Positions 1 through 6,890 are shown, numbered from the stretch's first letter. The stretch: DNA of 13,144 nt from Candidatus Brocadiaceae bacterium (GCA_024653795.1 JANLHY010000758.1:1-13144), one strand, 5' to 3'. Numbers and translations: made by a program. Notes: generated by a model from the letters alone, not told the origin.

Positions 1-743
1 TTGTGGCTCCTTTCTTTTAATATAGCTATATTTTGTTCTGTGGATTATCCCACAGAGGGAGCCACTTTTTCAATTTCAACTAAAAATAGTATATCATCAG
101 TGCTGTTTATTGACAGTGTTCACCCTACGCAAGCGACAAAAATTACCAGCGGTTGGATTAGAAAAGGCGTAGAAAAGATGATAGCTACCGTTGACTTTTT
201 AAAGGCAATAGAAGCAGCACACCCCGCATCCACTAAAATTCATATAATTGCTGATGGTGGCGGCGCCCATACGTCAAATGAAGTAGGGTTGTTTTTATCA
301 GAAGCAAATGCAATAAATCGATTGTTTTTAGATGAAACGTACGGGATCAAATTGCCTGGCAAAAGGTAGAATTATCGAAGAAAATGAAAGTACAGCTAAA
401 ATCAATGGTGGAAAAAGAGGCACAATTGTTTAAGGATCATTCAATTTTAGATATTGACAAATTAACTGCGCGTGAATTATTAGATACGCTAAAAGCACCA
501 CCTCCGCATCCTAAATTAGTGATGCATATTTTGCCACCATACAGTCCCAATCTGAACCCAATTGAAAGGGTGTGGAAGGTAATGAATGAGCATGTCAGAA
601 ACAATAAGGTATTCGATTCATTTACTGAATTCAAAGCTAAAATCCGTACGTTTTTTGGTTCAACTTGGAATACCATTTTGCCTGATTTGCCAAGTAGAAT
701 TAATGATAACTTCCAGAAGCTGAAACCAGCGGTTTCAGCTTGA
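1..743 (+). pseudogene. IS630-family transposase remnant, frameshifted
   Basis: Remnant of a DDE transposase that would cut and join insertion-sequence ends. Three catalytic blocks are visible: VLFIDSVHPTQATK followed by GWIRKG (first Asp), IIADGGGAH (second Asp) and LPPYSPNLNPIERVWK (catalytic Glu). The N-terminal helix-turn-helix half is missing. Only about 45 residues separate the first two Asp blocks, less than I expect, and GVEKMIATV runs straight into DFLKAIEAAHP, so an in-frame internal deletion is inferred. The first frame stops at 367-369. The second ORF (from 384) can be read back in its own frame to a stop at 333-335, giving DQIAWQKVELSKKMKVQ, so one frameshift lies within about 333-384. 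No terminal inverted repeats or target duplication were identified. Family call is confident; activity is very unlikely. Confidence 0.85.
3..65. repeat. nested palindromes at the left edge
   Basis: GTGGCTCC (3-10) is repeated inverted as GGAGCCAC (58-65). Inside lie a perfect 14-bp palindrome AATATAGCTATATT (19-32) and a hairpin CTGTGG/CCACAG (38-43/50-55) with a 6-nt loop. The block adjoins the point where transposase similarity begins (about base 85), so it may be an element end or an inserted miniature element rather than coding sequence. Only part of the context is in the window. Confidence 0.5.
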
Positions 744-767
744 TTGAGTATATATTTAAAATTTAAG

Positions 768-790
768 AAGTTGCTTCGATAGACGCAACT
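768..790. other. short stem-loop after the transposase remnant
   Basis: AGTTGC (768-773) pairs with GCAACT (785-790) across an 11-nt loop, just downstream of the transposase stop. There is no T-tract, so a terminator is not supported. It could belong to the right end of the insertion sequence. Confidence 0.3.
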
Positions 791-879
791 CATTCTACCC
801 ATGGATGGTAAATATTTTTTTATAAAAAAGGTTGACTTGTGAAAGAATTTTTGGTAATTTCCGATAATTATTGAATATG

Positions 880-908
880 TTGCATAATTTTCAGATATTT
901 TCTATACT
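880..908 (+). promoter_or_regulatory. promoter for the XRE regulator
   Basis: TTGCAT (880-885) and TATACT (903-908) are separated by 17 bp, a good sigma-70-type arrangement. A start point near 914-916 would leave only about a dozen untranslated bases, including the ribosome site, before the TTG at 927. An alternative -35, TTGACT (832-837), has a poorer -10 (TAATTT, 855-860). Confidence 0.5.
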
Positions 909-926
909 TGTTAGAGGAGTAGTACT

Positions 927-1142
927 TTGGCAAAATGTAATAACCTTAAAAAAATACGCGAAGAGGCAGGGCTTTCTAAGGCAGAATTGACCAGATTGTC
1001 GGGTGTAAGTGAAACTACCATTCGTCATGTGGAAAATTCTAAAAGGGAGGTGACAGAGAAAACAAAGCACAGGCTTGTTAATGCGCTAAATAAAAGCAAT
1101 CACAAGCCAAAAGAGTACAAATTCGAGGAAGTGTTTCCTTAG
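927..1142 (+). CDS. XRE-family helix-turn-helix regulator
   Basis: A 71-residue, almost pure DNA-binding domain of the Cro/C1 type. The pattern NLKKIREEAGLSKAELTRLSG, then VSETTIRHVEN, is the canonical helix-turn-helix (residues about 6-37), followed by a short basic segment and a charged tail. The TTG start is preceded by AGAGGAG at 913-919. Such small proteins act as repressors of phage, toxin-antitoxin or restriction genes, or of their own promoter. No ligand-binding or catalytic domain is attached. It is followed in the same direction by two genes of unknown function, which it may control (inference). Fold is near certain; target is unknown. Confidence 0.85.
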   Translation: MAKCNNLKKIREEAGLSKAELTRLSGVSETTIRHVENSKREVTEKTKHRLVNALNKSNHKPKEYKFEEVFP

Positions 1143-1183
1143 AGTTGTACCTTTAAAAATAAAAAGAGAAAGGAGACGGAAAG

Positions 1184-1381
1184 ATGGAAAGGAATAAAAG
1201 TTCTTTAGTAGAAAAATGTAGACAATTAGAAAAATCTGAGAATTACCAAGGGATTAAAAATTTTATGCAAGAAAATAAAGAAGATATAAGATTAGAAGAG
1301 CATGTTGGTGAATTTAAAGAGGAAGTTAGGAAATATGCAAAATGGTTGGGGGAAAACTTTGGTGTTAATGCCAAGAAATAA
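1184..1381 (+). CDS. small charged protein of unknown function
   Basis: A 65-residue, highly charged, probably all-helical protein without signal peptide or membrane segment. The ATG follows a strong AAGGAG site (1170-1175). It lies 41 bp after the XRE gene and is closed by an intrinsic terminator about 80 bp downstream, so the two probably form one short transcription unit. The second half (NKEDIRLEEH...FKEEVRKYAKWLGENF) loosely resembles the 55-residue protein at 8574-8741, but the match is too weak to claim homology. I do not recognise a family. Confidence 0.65.
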   Translation: MERNKSSLVEKCRQLEKSENYQGIKNFMQENKEDIRLEEHVGEFKEEVRKYAKWLGENFGVNAKK

Positions 1382-1462
1382 ATTTTTGGTGCTGTTAAAT
1401 TTTTATTAATTCTTTAGTAATACTGCAAGTGTAATCCTGTAGTAGTTGATTTTTAAATAAAG

Positions 1463-1488
1463 GGGGACGATTTTTCGTCCCCTTTTTT
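1463..1488 (+). terminator. intrinsic terminator
   Basis: A perfect 8-bp stem, GGGGACGA (1463-1470) with TCGTCCCC (1475-1482), a TTTT loop and an immediate run of six T. This is a textbook rho-independent terminator ending the unit that begins with the XRE regulator and isolating it from the gene at 1531. Confidence 0.9.
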
Positions 1489-1530
1489 ATATTTAGAAAA
1501 ATACAAGGGTATATCAAGGAGATATTACCT

Positions 1531-2055
1531 ATGGAAAATGAGAACAAAAAGGAAGAAGATTTTTACATAGAAATGATAGAAGAAGTTTACAAGGAGATTG
1601 TCCCGCGATTAGTAAGAGATACAAGTAAGTTTGTAATATCTTCCGCAATTACAAAAAGGTTGGTGGAAAGGTTTTTAGCTGACAAAAAATTGATCGAAGA
1701 TTTTCATAAAGAAGGCATGAAAAAATCAGACTCATTTAAAAAAGCAGGGTATTTAACTTACTGGATTTCCAAACTAAAACCAATACAAATTTTAGAAGAA
1801 GATATAAATCGTGAGGAATCACTTATAAATGAACATCTAGCAATTGGATTTGCAGTTTCTTTCTTTAATATTAAACAAAATATGAAGATTCTTTATAACA
1901 GAACCATTATCAGGGATTTACTTTATCTTTTAAGATATAGAACTCTTACAGTTAGAACATTACCGTTAATCTATGAATTTTACGTGTATGGTTTTTGGGA
2001 TGGAGCGGACCATGGCCAGAAAGCCATGATGGATAGTCTTAAAAACAAGAAATAA
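1531..2055 (+). CDS. hypothetical protein, 174 residues
   Basis: The ATG follows AAGGAG (1517-1522). The protein starts with a very acidic/lysine-rich segment. The C-terminal half has hydrophobic and aromatic stretches (AIGFAVSFFNI around residues 107-117; LLYLLRYRTLTVRTLPLIYEFYVYGFW around 128-154) that read as amphipathic or buried helices rather than clear membrane spans. I recognise no catalytic motif and no family. It sits between an intrinsic terminator and a long inverted repeat, so it is probably transcribed alone. Position beside an XRE gene and an IS remnant suggests accessory DNA (inference). Confidence 0.7.
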   Translation: MENENKKEEDFYIEMIEEVYKEIVPRLVRDTSKFVISSAITKRLVERFLADKKLIEDFHKEGMKKSDSFKKAGYLTYWISKLKPIQILEEDINREESLINEHLAIGFAVSFFNIKQNMKILYNRTIIRDLLYLLRYRTLTVRTLPLIYEFYVYGFWDGADHGQKAMMDSLKNKK

Positions 2056-2059
2056 AATA

Positions 2060-2130
2060 ATATTTTTGGGGTATTCACTTGACTGATGTTACTACTATAT
2101 GTTTTAGTCAAGTGAATACCCCCATAATAT
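2060..2130. repeat. long inverted repeat downstream of 1531-2055
   Basis: A perfect 17-bp arm, 2068-2084 (GGGGTATTCACTTGACT), is matched inverted at 2106-2122 across a 21-nt loop. The pairing extends outward with two mismatches to about 2060 and 2130, giving an arm of about 25 bp. There is no real T-tract, so it could be a strong transcript-end hairpin, a miniature inverted-repeat element or a dyad operator upstream of pyrB. It separates the accessory cassette from pyrBI. Confidence 0.8.
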
Positions 2131-2192
2131 TTTAAATGGGTCTGTTAAGATTACTCCGCAAATTTGTATACGAATCTTTCCTCTAAAATTCG

Positions 2193-3128
2193 GTGGAAAT
2201 TGTGGTAAACTTTAAACAAAGAGATATTATTTCTATCCGACATTTTAATAAAGAAGAGGTATTGTATATCCTTGATTTAGCAAAGCGGATGGAGCAAGCG
2301 GATCATACAAACATACTCAAGGGGAAGGTGCTTGCCTCGCTGTTCTTTGAGCCTTCAACAAGGACAAGGCTGAGCTTCGAGTCGGCCATGAAGCGTTTAG
2401 GTGGAATGGTAATTGGCTTTGCAGAGTCAGGGGTCACCTCGGTGGCTAAGGGCGAATCATTAAGTGATTCCGTAAAGATTATTGAAGGCTATTGCGATAT
2501 CATTGTTTTACGACACTACCTCGAAGGTGCTGCACAGTTAGCAGCAGATGTTGTTGATGTGCCTGTGATTAATGCAGGAGACGGTTCAAATCAACATCCA
2601 ACTCAGACCTTTTTGGATCTTTATACAATCCAGAAGACAAAAGGAACATTAGAAGGACTCTCAATTGGATTTTTGGGTGACCTGAAATACGGGAGGACGG
2701 TGCATTCACTTGCTTACGCCCTGGCGTATTTTGGCGCTGAGATGTTTTTTATTTCACCGCCCAGCCTGAGGATGCCCAGGGATTGTATGGATGAACTTAA
2801 GGATCGGAAGGTAAAATGTCATGAAAATGAGTCACTTCTCGGGATAAGTAAAAAACTCGACGTGATTTATTGTACGAGGATACAGAAAGAGCGGTTTGCT
2901 GATCCTGTTGAATTTGAAAAGGTCCGTGGAGTATACAGGCTGAGTAAAGCAATGCTTGAGGAAATAGGAACTAAGGATGATTTAAAGATATTACATCCTT
3001 TGCCGCGTGTAGATGAGATGGACGGAAGCCTGGACAGAACAGATTTTGCCGTCTATTTTCATCAGGCGCGCAATGGTATACCTGTTAGGAAGTCCCTATT
3101 GGCGGCCGTTTTAGGAGCTGTAGAATGA
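2193..3128 (+). CDS. pyrB: aspartate carbamoyltransferase catalytic chain
   Basis: Catalyses carbamoyl phosphate + L-aspartate to N-carbamoyl-aspartate, the first committed step of pyrimidine synthesis, in the cytoplasm. The carbamoyl-phosphate loop FFEPSTRTRLSFE (residues 51-63, STRTR 55-59) is intact, as are the mobile loop SVAKGESLSDS with its Lys (about 86), LRH (106-108), HPTQTFLDL (135-143), GDLKYGRTVHSL (162-173), YCTRIQKERF (226-235) and HPLPRVDEM (268-276). Length (311) is normal. The GTG at 2193 lacks a clear ribosome site. A second GTG at 2202, preceded by GGTGG, would start the protein at MVNFKQRD and is equally credible. The stop overlaps the pyrI start by 4 bp, so the two chains are translationally coupled and should form the allosteric holoenzyme. 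Confidence 0.97.
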   Translation: MEIVVNFKQRDIISIRHFNKEEVLYILDLAKRMEQADHTNILKGKVLASLFFEPSTRTRLSFESAMKRLGGMVIGFAESGVTSVAKGESLSDSVKIIEGYCDIIVLRHYLEGAAQLAADVVDVPVINAGDGSNQHPTQTFLDLYTIQKTKGTLEGLSIGFLGDLKYGRTVHSLAYALAYFGAEMFFISPPSLRMPRDCMDELKDRKVKCHENESLLGISKKLDVIYCTRIQKERFADPVEFEKVRGVYRLSKAMLEEIGTKDDLKILHPLPRVDEMDGSLDRTDFAVYFHQARNGIPVRKSLLAAVLGAVE

Positions 3129-3574
3129 AGCAGCTAGACGTTTCTGCAATCAAAGATGGATCAGTGATTGACCATATCGACAGCAAAAGCACCTTAAAGG
3201 TTGCTGAAATCCTGAACATTCAGAATGAAGAGCAAGTGGTACTCGTGGGTATGAATTTAGAGAGTAAGTTTTTGGGTAAAAAAGGAATTATAAAGATCGG
3301 CGGGAAGATTATTGATCAAAAAGAAGTAAACAAGATTGCCCTCATAGCGCCTGATGCAACAGTTAACATTATCAAAGATTATGAAGTGGTTAAAAAGTTT
3401 AGAGTTGTTGTTCCGGAGGTTATTGAGAATATTGTTAAATGCTTCAATCCTAATTGTGTGAGCAACTATCACAATCTGGAACCTAAACTGCATGTAGTTA
3501 ATAAAAACCCCATAAAATTACGATGTCATTATTGTGAACGTGTTATGAATTCGAAAGATATTGTATTGATTTGA
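3125..3574 (+). CDS. pyrI: aspartate carbamoyltransferase regulatory chain
   Basis: Regulatory subunit that binds nucleotide effectors (CTP/ATP in characterised enzymes) and docks on the catalytic trimers. The N-terminal allosteric domain begins VSAIKDGSVIDHI. The C-terminal zinc domain has all four cysteines: CFNPNC (106, 111) and CHYC (134, 137), the spacing expected for PyrI. Length of 149 residues is typical. The ATG overlaps the pyrB stop as ATGA. Presence of pyrI implies feedback-controlled class B-type transcarbamoylase. No attenuator-like leader is obvious upstream of pyrB. Confidence 0.96.
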   Translation: MKQLDVSAIKDGSVIDHIDSKSTLKVAEILNIQNEEQVVLVGMNLESKFLGKKGIIKIGGKIIDQKEVNKIALIAPDATVNIIKDYEVVKKFRVVVPEVIENIVKCFNPNCVSNYHNLEPKLHVVNKNPIKLRCHYCERVMNSKDIVLI

Positions 3575-3586
3575 ATTTTACAGTAG

Positions 3587-3636
3587 AAATTAAAATAGCC
3601 TGATATGTCATTAACCGACATGGTATATCGGGCTAT
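3587..3636 (-). terminator. intrinsic terminator of the minus-strand RNA
   Basis: ATAGCC (3595-3600) pairs with GGCTAT (3631-3636); the stem continues with one wobble pair and GATAT/ATATC (3602-3606/3625-3629), with GTC/GAC further in. Read on the minus strand the stem is followed at once by TTTTAATTT, which fits rho-independent termination. On the plus strand the 3' flank is CGTGCAAAG with no T-run, so it is oriented against pyrBI and towards the RNA candidate. Confidence 0.6.
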
Positions 3637-3895
3637 CGTGCAAAGTTCCTCATATCGTCACATCACCTCCCACACTACATAAAATTTACGGGGATTTATG
3701 ATTAACAGTAGCGCTTTGTTTTTCCGATCCCTCCATAATTTACTTGCTCCGTGTTGCTTTTATCGCTACTGATGTTTTCAAAGAACTTTGGAATTGGGGG
3801 TGATAAACATCCTATGTTAAAACGGTGTTTTTAACTCATATTTATTATGTAACACCTTAGGGAACGTTGAACCCTAATTATGCGCCCCCAATTCC
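3588..3895 (-). ncRNA. candidate structured non-coding RNA, about 300 nt
   Basis: Minus-strand transcript inferred from a promoter at 3902-3929, a terminator at 3587-3636 and dense pairing between them. Helices by plus-strand position: 3790-3800 with 3885-3895 (11 bp, perfect, GGAATTGGGGG-type), closing a domain with hairpins 3806-3810/3814-3818, 3824-3829/3851-3856 and 3857-3862/3872-3877. The next domain is closed by 3641-3648 with 3783-3790 (8 bp), abutting the first helix, and contains 3706-3713 with 3764-3771 (8 bp, CAGTAGCG/CGCTACTG) and 3678-3683/3695-3700. There is no substantial ORF. I compared it by eye with tmRNA, 6S, SRP RNA, RNase P and common riboswitches and found no convincing match. 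It could still be a divergent member of a known class. Confidence 0.5.
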
Positions 3896-3901
3896 GGTAA
3901 T

Positions 3902-3929
3902 ATTATATCACAAGAAATAAATTTTACAA
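3902..3929 (-). promoter_or_regulatory. extended -10 promoter for the minus-strand RNA
   Basis: On the minus strand TTGTAA (3924-3929) and a perfect TATAAT (3902-3907) are 16 bp apart, and the -10 is preceded by TG plus one base (TGATATAAT), the extended -10 form. The predicted start falls at about 3895, exactly where the 11-bp closing helix of the structured region begins. Confidence 0.6.
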
Positions 3930-4022
3930 ACCTGCATGAGAAATAAATGAAATATATTATAAGTATCTAGAAGCTAGAATGTTATAATTAAAACATAACA
4001 TCAGCATTTTTTACAAGTTTTT

Positions 4023-4178
4023 TAGTAATGGTTCGCCGCAAGGCGCAAAGGTATCATTTTTTAGAAATTACCTGATAAGAATTTCTGAAAAACTTTGTAA
4101 TTTTATTAGAGAAAATATCTCCTATGAAGTTTTTTCTTTACGTCCTATGCGTCTCTGCGGCGGGTTGAGCCGTTACTA
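4023..4178. repeat. miniature inverted-repeat element between pyrI and panC
   Basis: TAGTAATGGTTC then GCCGCA (4023-4040) is mirrored by TGCGGC and GAGCCGTTACTA (4156-4161, 4167-4178), with a 5-nt gap in one arm and two mismatches. Weaker pairing continues outside to about 4012 and 4190, and there is an internal hairpin AGAAATT/AATTTCT (4063-4069/4080-4086). A further hairpin CAAGTG/CACTTG lies at 4185-4203. No ORF. The GCCGCAAGGCGCAAAG-type arm resembles dispersed intergenic repeats of environmental bacteria. The stretch 3930-4020 is AT-rich with nothing recognisable. Confidence 0.6.
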
Positions 4179-4270
4179 TTAAAGCAAGTGTAAAAATCAC
4201 TTGTCCTGTGTATATAAATTATTGTACTATCTTTAGTATATTTTAGTTCAAAAGCGCTGGAGAATTTAAT

Positions 4271-5146
4271 TTGTTACAGGTTATTACATCGATAGAGGAT
4301 ATTAAACAGCGAATCAAAACTTTTAAAGAAAATCAATTATCCATTGGCTTTGTTCCCACAATGGGCGCTTTACATGAAGGGCACTTGAGCCTGGTACGAC
4401 AGGCGAAGGAAGAAAACGATAAAGTCGTCGTAAGTATTTTTGTAAATCCCTTACAATTTGGGATAAATGAGGATTTTACACAATATCCAAGGACGTTTGA
4501 TAATGACTGCGAACTCCTTTCAAAAGAGGATGTGGACATAGTATTCAATCCAAAAGCGTCAGAAATGTATCCAAATGGATTTTGTACATCGGTTATAATG
4601 GAACGCATTGAAGACAGACTGTGCGGTAAATCACGTCCAGGGCATTTTCGGGGTGTTGCTGTAGTCGTGCTAAAATTATTTAACCTTGTAAATCCCGATA
4701 TTGCTTACTTTGGGCAAAAAGACTTCCAGCAAACAGTCGTTATCAAGAGGGTGGTTGCCGATTTGAATTTAGGTGTCAATATAAAGGTACTTCCAACGAT
4801 AAGGAACAAGGAAGGGTTGGCCTTGAGTTCCAGAAATGCCTATCTCAGCGAGACCGAAAAGAACGATGCCCTTTGTCTGTATAAGGCGCTGATAAAGGCG
4901 CAGACAATGGTAAATGCAGGCGCTAAAAATGCCAAAGAAATTTTGGGGGAAATGGAGAAAATTATTAATAATTGTAAATCAGCTAAAATAGATTATATTT
5001 CAATAATTAATCCCGAAACCTTAGAATCAGTACCGGAAGTACGTAAAGGCGATGTTGCTGCCCTGGCAGTCCGGATCGGTAAGACGCGGCTGATTGATAA
5101 CACAATTCTGTTTTTTATCATGGCCGTTTTTATTCATTTAATATAA
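4271..5146 (+). CDS. panC: pantothenate synthetase
   Basis: Condenses pantoate with beta-alanine using ATP, the last step of pantothenate (vitamin B5, coenzyme A precursor) synthesis, in the cytoplasm. The nucleotidyl-transferase signature PTMGALHEGHLSL (HEGH 35-38) is intact, with IFVNPLQFG, YPRT, LCGKSRPGHFRGV, FGQKDFQQ (147-154) and ALSSRNAYL (184-192). Length of 291 residues is near normal. The TTG start is supported by TGGAGAA (4258-4264). The family usually ends shortly after RLIDN; here a hydrophobic tail (about FFIMAVFIHLI) follows, which may be a harmless extension or a small terminal frame change. No other pantothenate genes are adjacent. Confidence 0.96.
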   Translation: MLQVITSIEDIKQRIKTFKENQLSIGFVPTMGALHEGHLSLVRQAKEENDKVVVSIFVNPLQFGINEDFTQYPRTFDNDCELLSKEDVDIVFNPKASEMYPNGFCTSVIMERIEDRLCGKSRPGHFRGVAVVVLKLFNLVNPDIAYFGQKDFQQTVVIKRVVADLNLGVNIKVLPTIRNKEGLALSSRNAYLSETEKNDALCLYKALIKAQTMVNAGAKNAKEILGEMEKIINNCKSAKIDYISIINPETLESVPEVRKGDVAALAVRIGKTRLIDNTILFFIMAVFIHLI

Positions 5147-5187
5147 CTCTACTTGCTTTGCACTAACAAACATTTACAAATATCGTT

Positions 5188-6285
5188 GTGTTTATGAATG
5201 ACAAAACAATGCTAACCACAAAAGAAACAGCCGATTACCTTAGGGTAAGTCCATCTACAATCTGTCGTATGATAAAACAATCGTTATTAAAATTTACAAG
5301 CACTCCTAGTGGACAGAGACTCTTTAGTAAAAAAGATTTAAATCAATACATAAAAAAAGAGCGCAAATTTAAAGTCCAACAAAATTCCAATAAAAAAAAG
5401 AAAAAAGATTTTCTAATAAGCGAAACTCCATTGGTATATTCTAAAGAAAATACCAAACATATTATAACTCCTGAAATACCTCAAGTTAATGAACTATTTT
5501 TCCACAAAGATTCAATATGGATTTTTAATAGTGACATTATAAATACAAACGGCATTGAAGAAAATTCTATAGACTTAATTGTAACTTCTCCGCCCTATAA
5601 CATAGACATTCAGTATAATTTACATGACGATACTATGTCTTATGAGGATTATTTATCTTTTACAAAAAAGTGGATTACCAAATGTTTCACATTGTTGAAA
5701 GGCGATGGCAGATTTTGTCTTAACATACCTTTGGATAAAAATAAGGGTGGTCAGCAGAGTGTCTGTGCTGATATTACAACTATAGCTAAACAGATCGGCT
5801 TTAAATATCATTCTACTATTATTTGGAATGAGCAGAATATTTCAAGAAGGACTGCTTGGGGTTCATGGCTCTCTGCCAGTGCTCCTTATGTAATAGCGCC
5901 GGTAGAAGTCATAATTGTCCTTTATAAAAAGGAGTGGAAAAAGACAAGTGGAAGTCGAAAATCAAATATTACAAAAAATGAGTTTATGGAGTGGACAAAT
6001 GGTGTATGGAATTTTAGCGGTGAAAGTAAAAAAAAGGTCGGACATCCTACCCCTTTTCCGGTTGAGCTACCAAGAAGGTGTATAAAGCTTTTTAGTTTTA
6101 TTGGGGATATGATACTTGATCCGTTTCTCGGCAGTGGTTCTACTTTACTTGCTTGCTTGCAAACTGAAAGAAAAGGAATTGGAATTGAAATTGATAGTAA
6201 ATATTGTGAATTAGCGAAAAAGCGGCTATTAACCGAAGGGCAAATAAATCAACTTAAGTTTAATATGATAGAAGGCGAAAAGTAA
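5188..6285 (+). CDS. DNA methyltransferase with N-terminal helix-turn-helix
   Basis: Modification enzyme of a probable type II restriction system; transfers methyl from S-adenosylmethionine to an exocyclic amino group (N4-cytosine or N6-adenine). Residues about 8-58 form a MerR/excisionase-type helix-turn-helix (LTTKETADYLRVSPSTICRM ... GQRLFSKKDLNQYIKK). A lysine-rich linker follows (about 59-75). The catalytic motif TSPPYN is at 133-138 and the cofactor motif DPFLGSGST at 311-319, then GIEID (332-336); this order (IV before I) is the beta arrangement. SPPY slightly favours N4-cytosine. The GTG at 5188 or ATG at 5194 may be used. The stop overlaps the endonuclease start by 1 bp. The extra DNA-binding domain may let the enzyme repress its own operon, as known for M.SsoII-like methyltransferases (inference). 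Confidence 0.92.
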   Translation: MFMNDKTMLTTKETADYLRVSPSTICRMIKQSLLKFTSTPSGQRLFSKKDLNQYIKKERKFKVQQNSNKKKKKDFLISETPLVYSKENTKHIITPEIPQVNELFFHKDSIWIFNSDIINTNGIEENSIDLIVTSPPYNIDIQYNLHDDTMSYEDYLSFTKKWITKCFTLLKGDGRFCLNIPLDKNKGGQQSVCADITTIAKQIGFKYHSTIIWNEQNISRRTAWGSWLSASAPYVIAPVEVIIVLYKKEWKKTSGSRKSNITKNEFMEWTNGVWNFSGESKKKVGHPTPFPVELPRRCIKLFSFIGDMILDPFLGSGSTLLACLQTERKGIGIEIDSKYCELAKKRLLTEGQINQLKFNMIEGEK

Positions 6286-6890
6286 TGGCAAAAAGCATCA
6301 GCGATCTGATAATGGAATATTTTCAAAAACATCCCAATGAAGACCTACAGCACGGACCGGTTGTTGACTGGGTAACCAAACAGTATCTTAAAGACAATAC
6401 TGAGCCACCACGAGACCCATGGCGGGCAATTCGCAAGCTTCATCAAGAGGGAACATTAGTTAAGGTTAAAAAGGGGATATATCGTTATGATCCGGATCAT
6501 ATAAAAGAAGTCGAATTGTTTGATTTTCCGCAAGATGTTAAAGAAGAAATATTCAAGCGCGATAATTATAAATGTATTGTGTGTCGTAGAGGTCTTGAAG
6601 AAGGTGTTGAAATATGTGCAGACCATAAGAAACCGAAAGATAAAGGGGGTGATAATTCAATAAATAATGGGCAGACTTTGTGTATGGAACATAATCTTAT
6701 GAAGAAAAATTATTCTCAAACAGAAGCAGGTAAAAAATTTATTATAAAAATATACGAGGATGCGGTGTCTAATAGTGATGAACGTATGATTAGATTTTGC
6801 AAAGAAGTGTTTGATGCTTATGATAGACACGGAATTAACGGACATATACCAAGACCGAATGGCAAAAGTAAGTTAAACGAGGATAAATAA
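6285..6890 (+). CDS. HNH endonuclease, probable restriction enzyme
   Basis: Likely cleaves DNA at the site protected by the upstream methyltransferase. Residues about 5-70 look like a winged-helix domain (GPVVDWV ... DPWRAIRKLHQEGTLVKVKKGIYRY). The HNH nuclease follows: CIVC (97-100), ADHKKP (112-117, catalytic-type His 114), GG (121-122), N (127/128) and LCMEHN (132-137), so the metal-knuckle ligands read C-x2-C and C-x2-H. The C-terminal 60 residues are helical and unassigned. The ATG overlaps the methyltransferase stop (TAATG), strong evidence for a coupled operon. Recognition sequence cannot be deduced. A stand-alone methyl-dependent or homing-type nuclease is less likely given the pairing. 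Confidence 0.88.
   Translation: MAKSISDLIMEYFQKHPNEDLQHGPVVDWVTKQYLKDNTEPPRDPWRAIRKLHQEGTLVKVKKGIYRYDPDHIKEVELFDFPQDVKEEIFKRDNYKCIVCRRGLEEGVEICADHKKPKDKGGDNSINNGQTLCMEHNLMKKNYSQTEAGKKFIIKIYEDAVSNSDERMIRFCKEVFDAYDRHGINGHIPRPNGKSKLNEDK

Noticed and set aside
437..802. 121-residue minus-strand ORF
   Set aside because: It overlaps the clearly recognisable IS630 transposase C-terminus on the plus strand.
3257..3493. 78-residue minus-strand ORF in pyrI
   Set aside because: It is the complement of conserved PyrI sequence; no ribosome site.
3641..3790. Cyclic-di-GMP or other riboswitch
   Set aside because: Short CAAAGCGC-like matches were seen on the minus strand, but the required conserved loops are missing and no gene follows on that strand.
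3790..3895. tmRNA or tRNA-like cloverleaf
   Set aside because: The three-hairpin domain is cloverleaf-like, but arm lengths, the 9-nt loop near TTCAACGTT and the absence of a CCA end or tag reading frame do not fit tRNA or tmRNA.
5147..5187. Promoter for the methyltransferase operon
   Set aside because: TTGCAC and TATCGT with 17-bp spacing were noted, but both boxes are too far from consensus to call.
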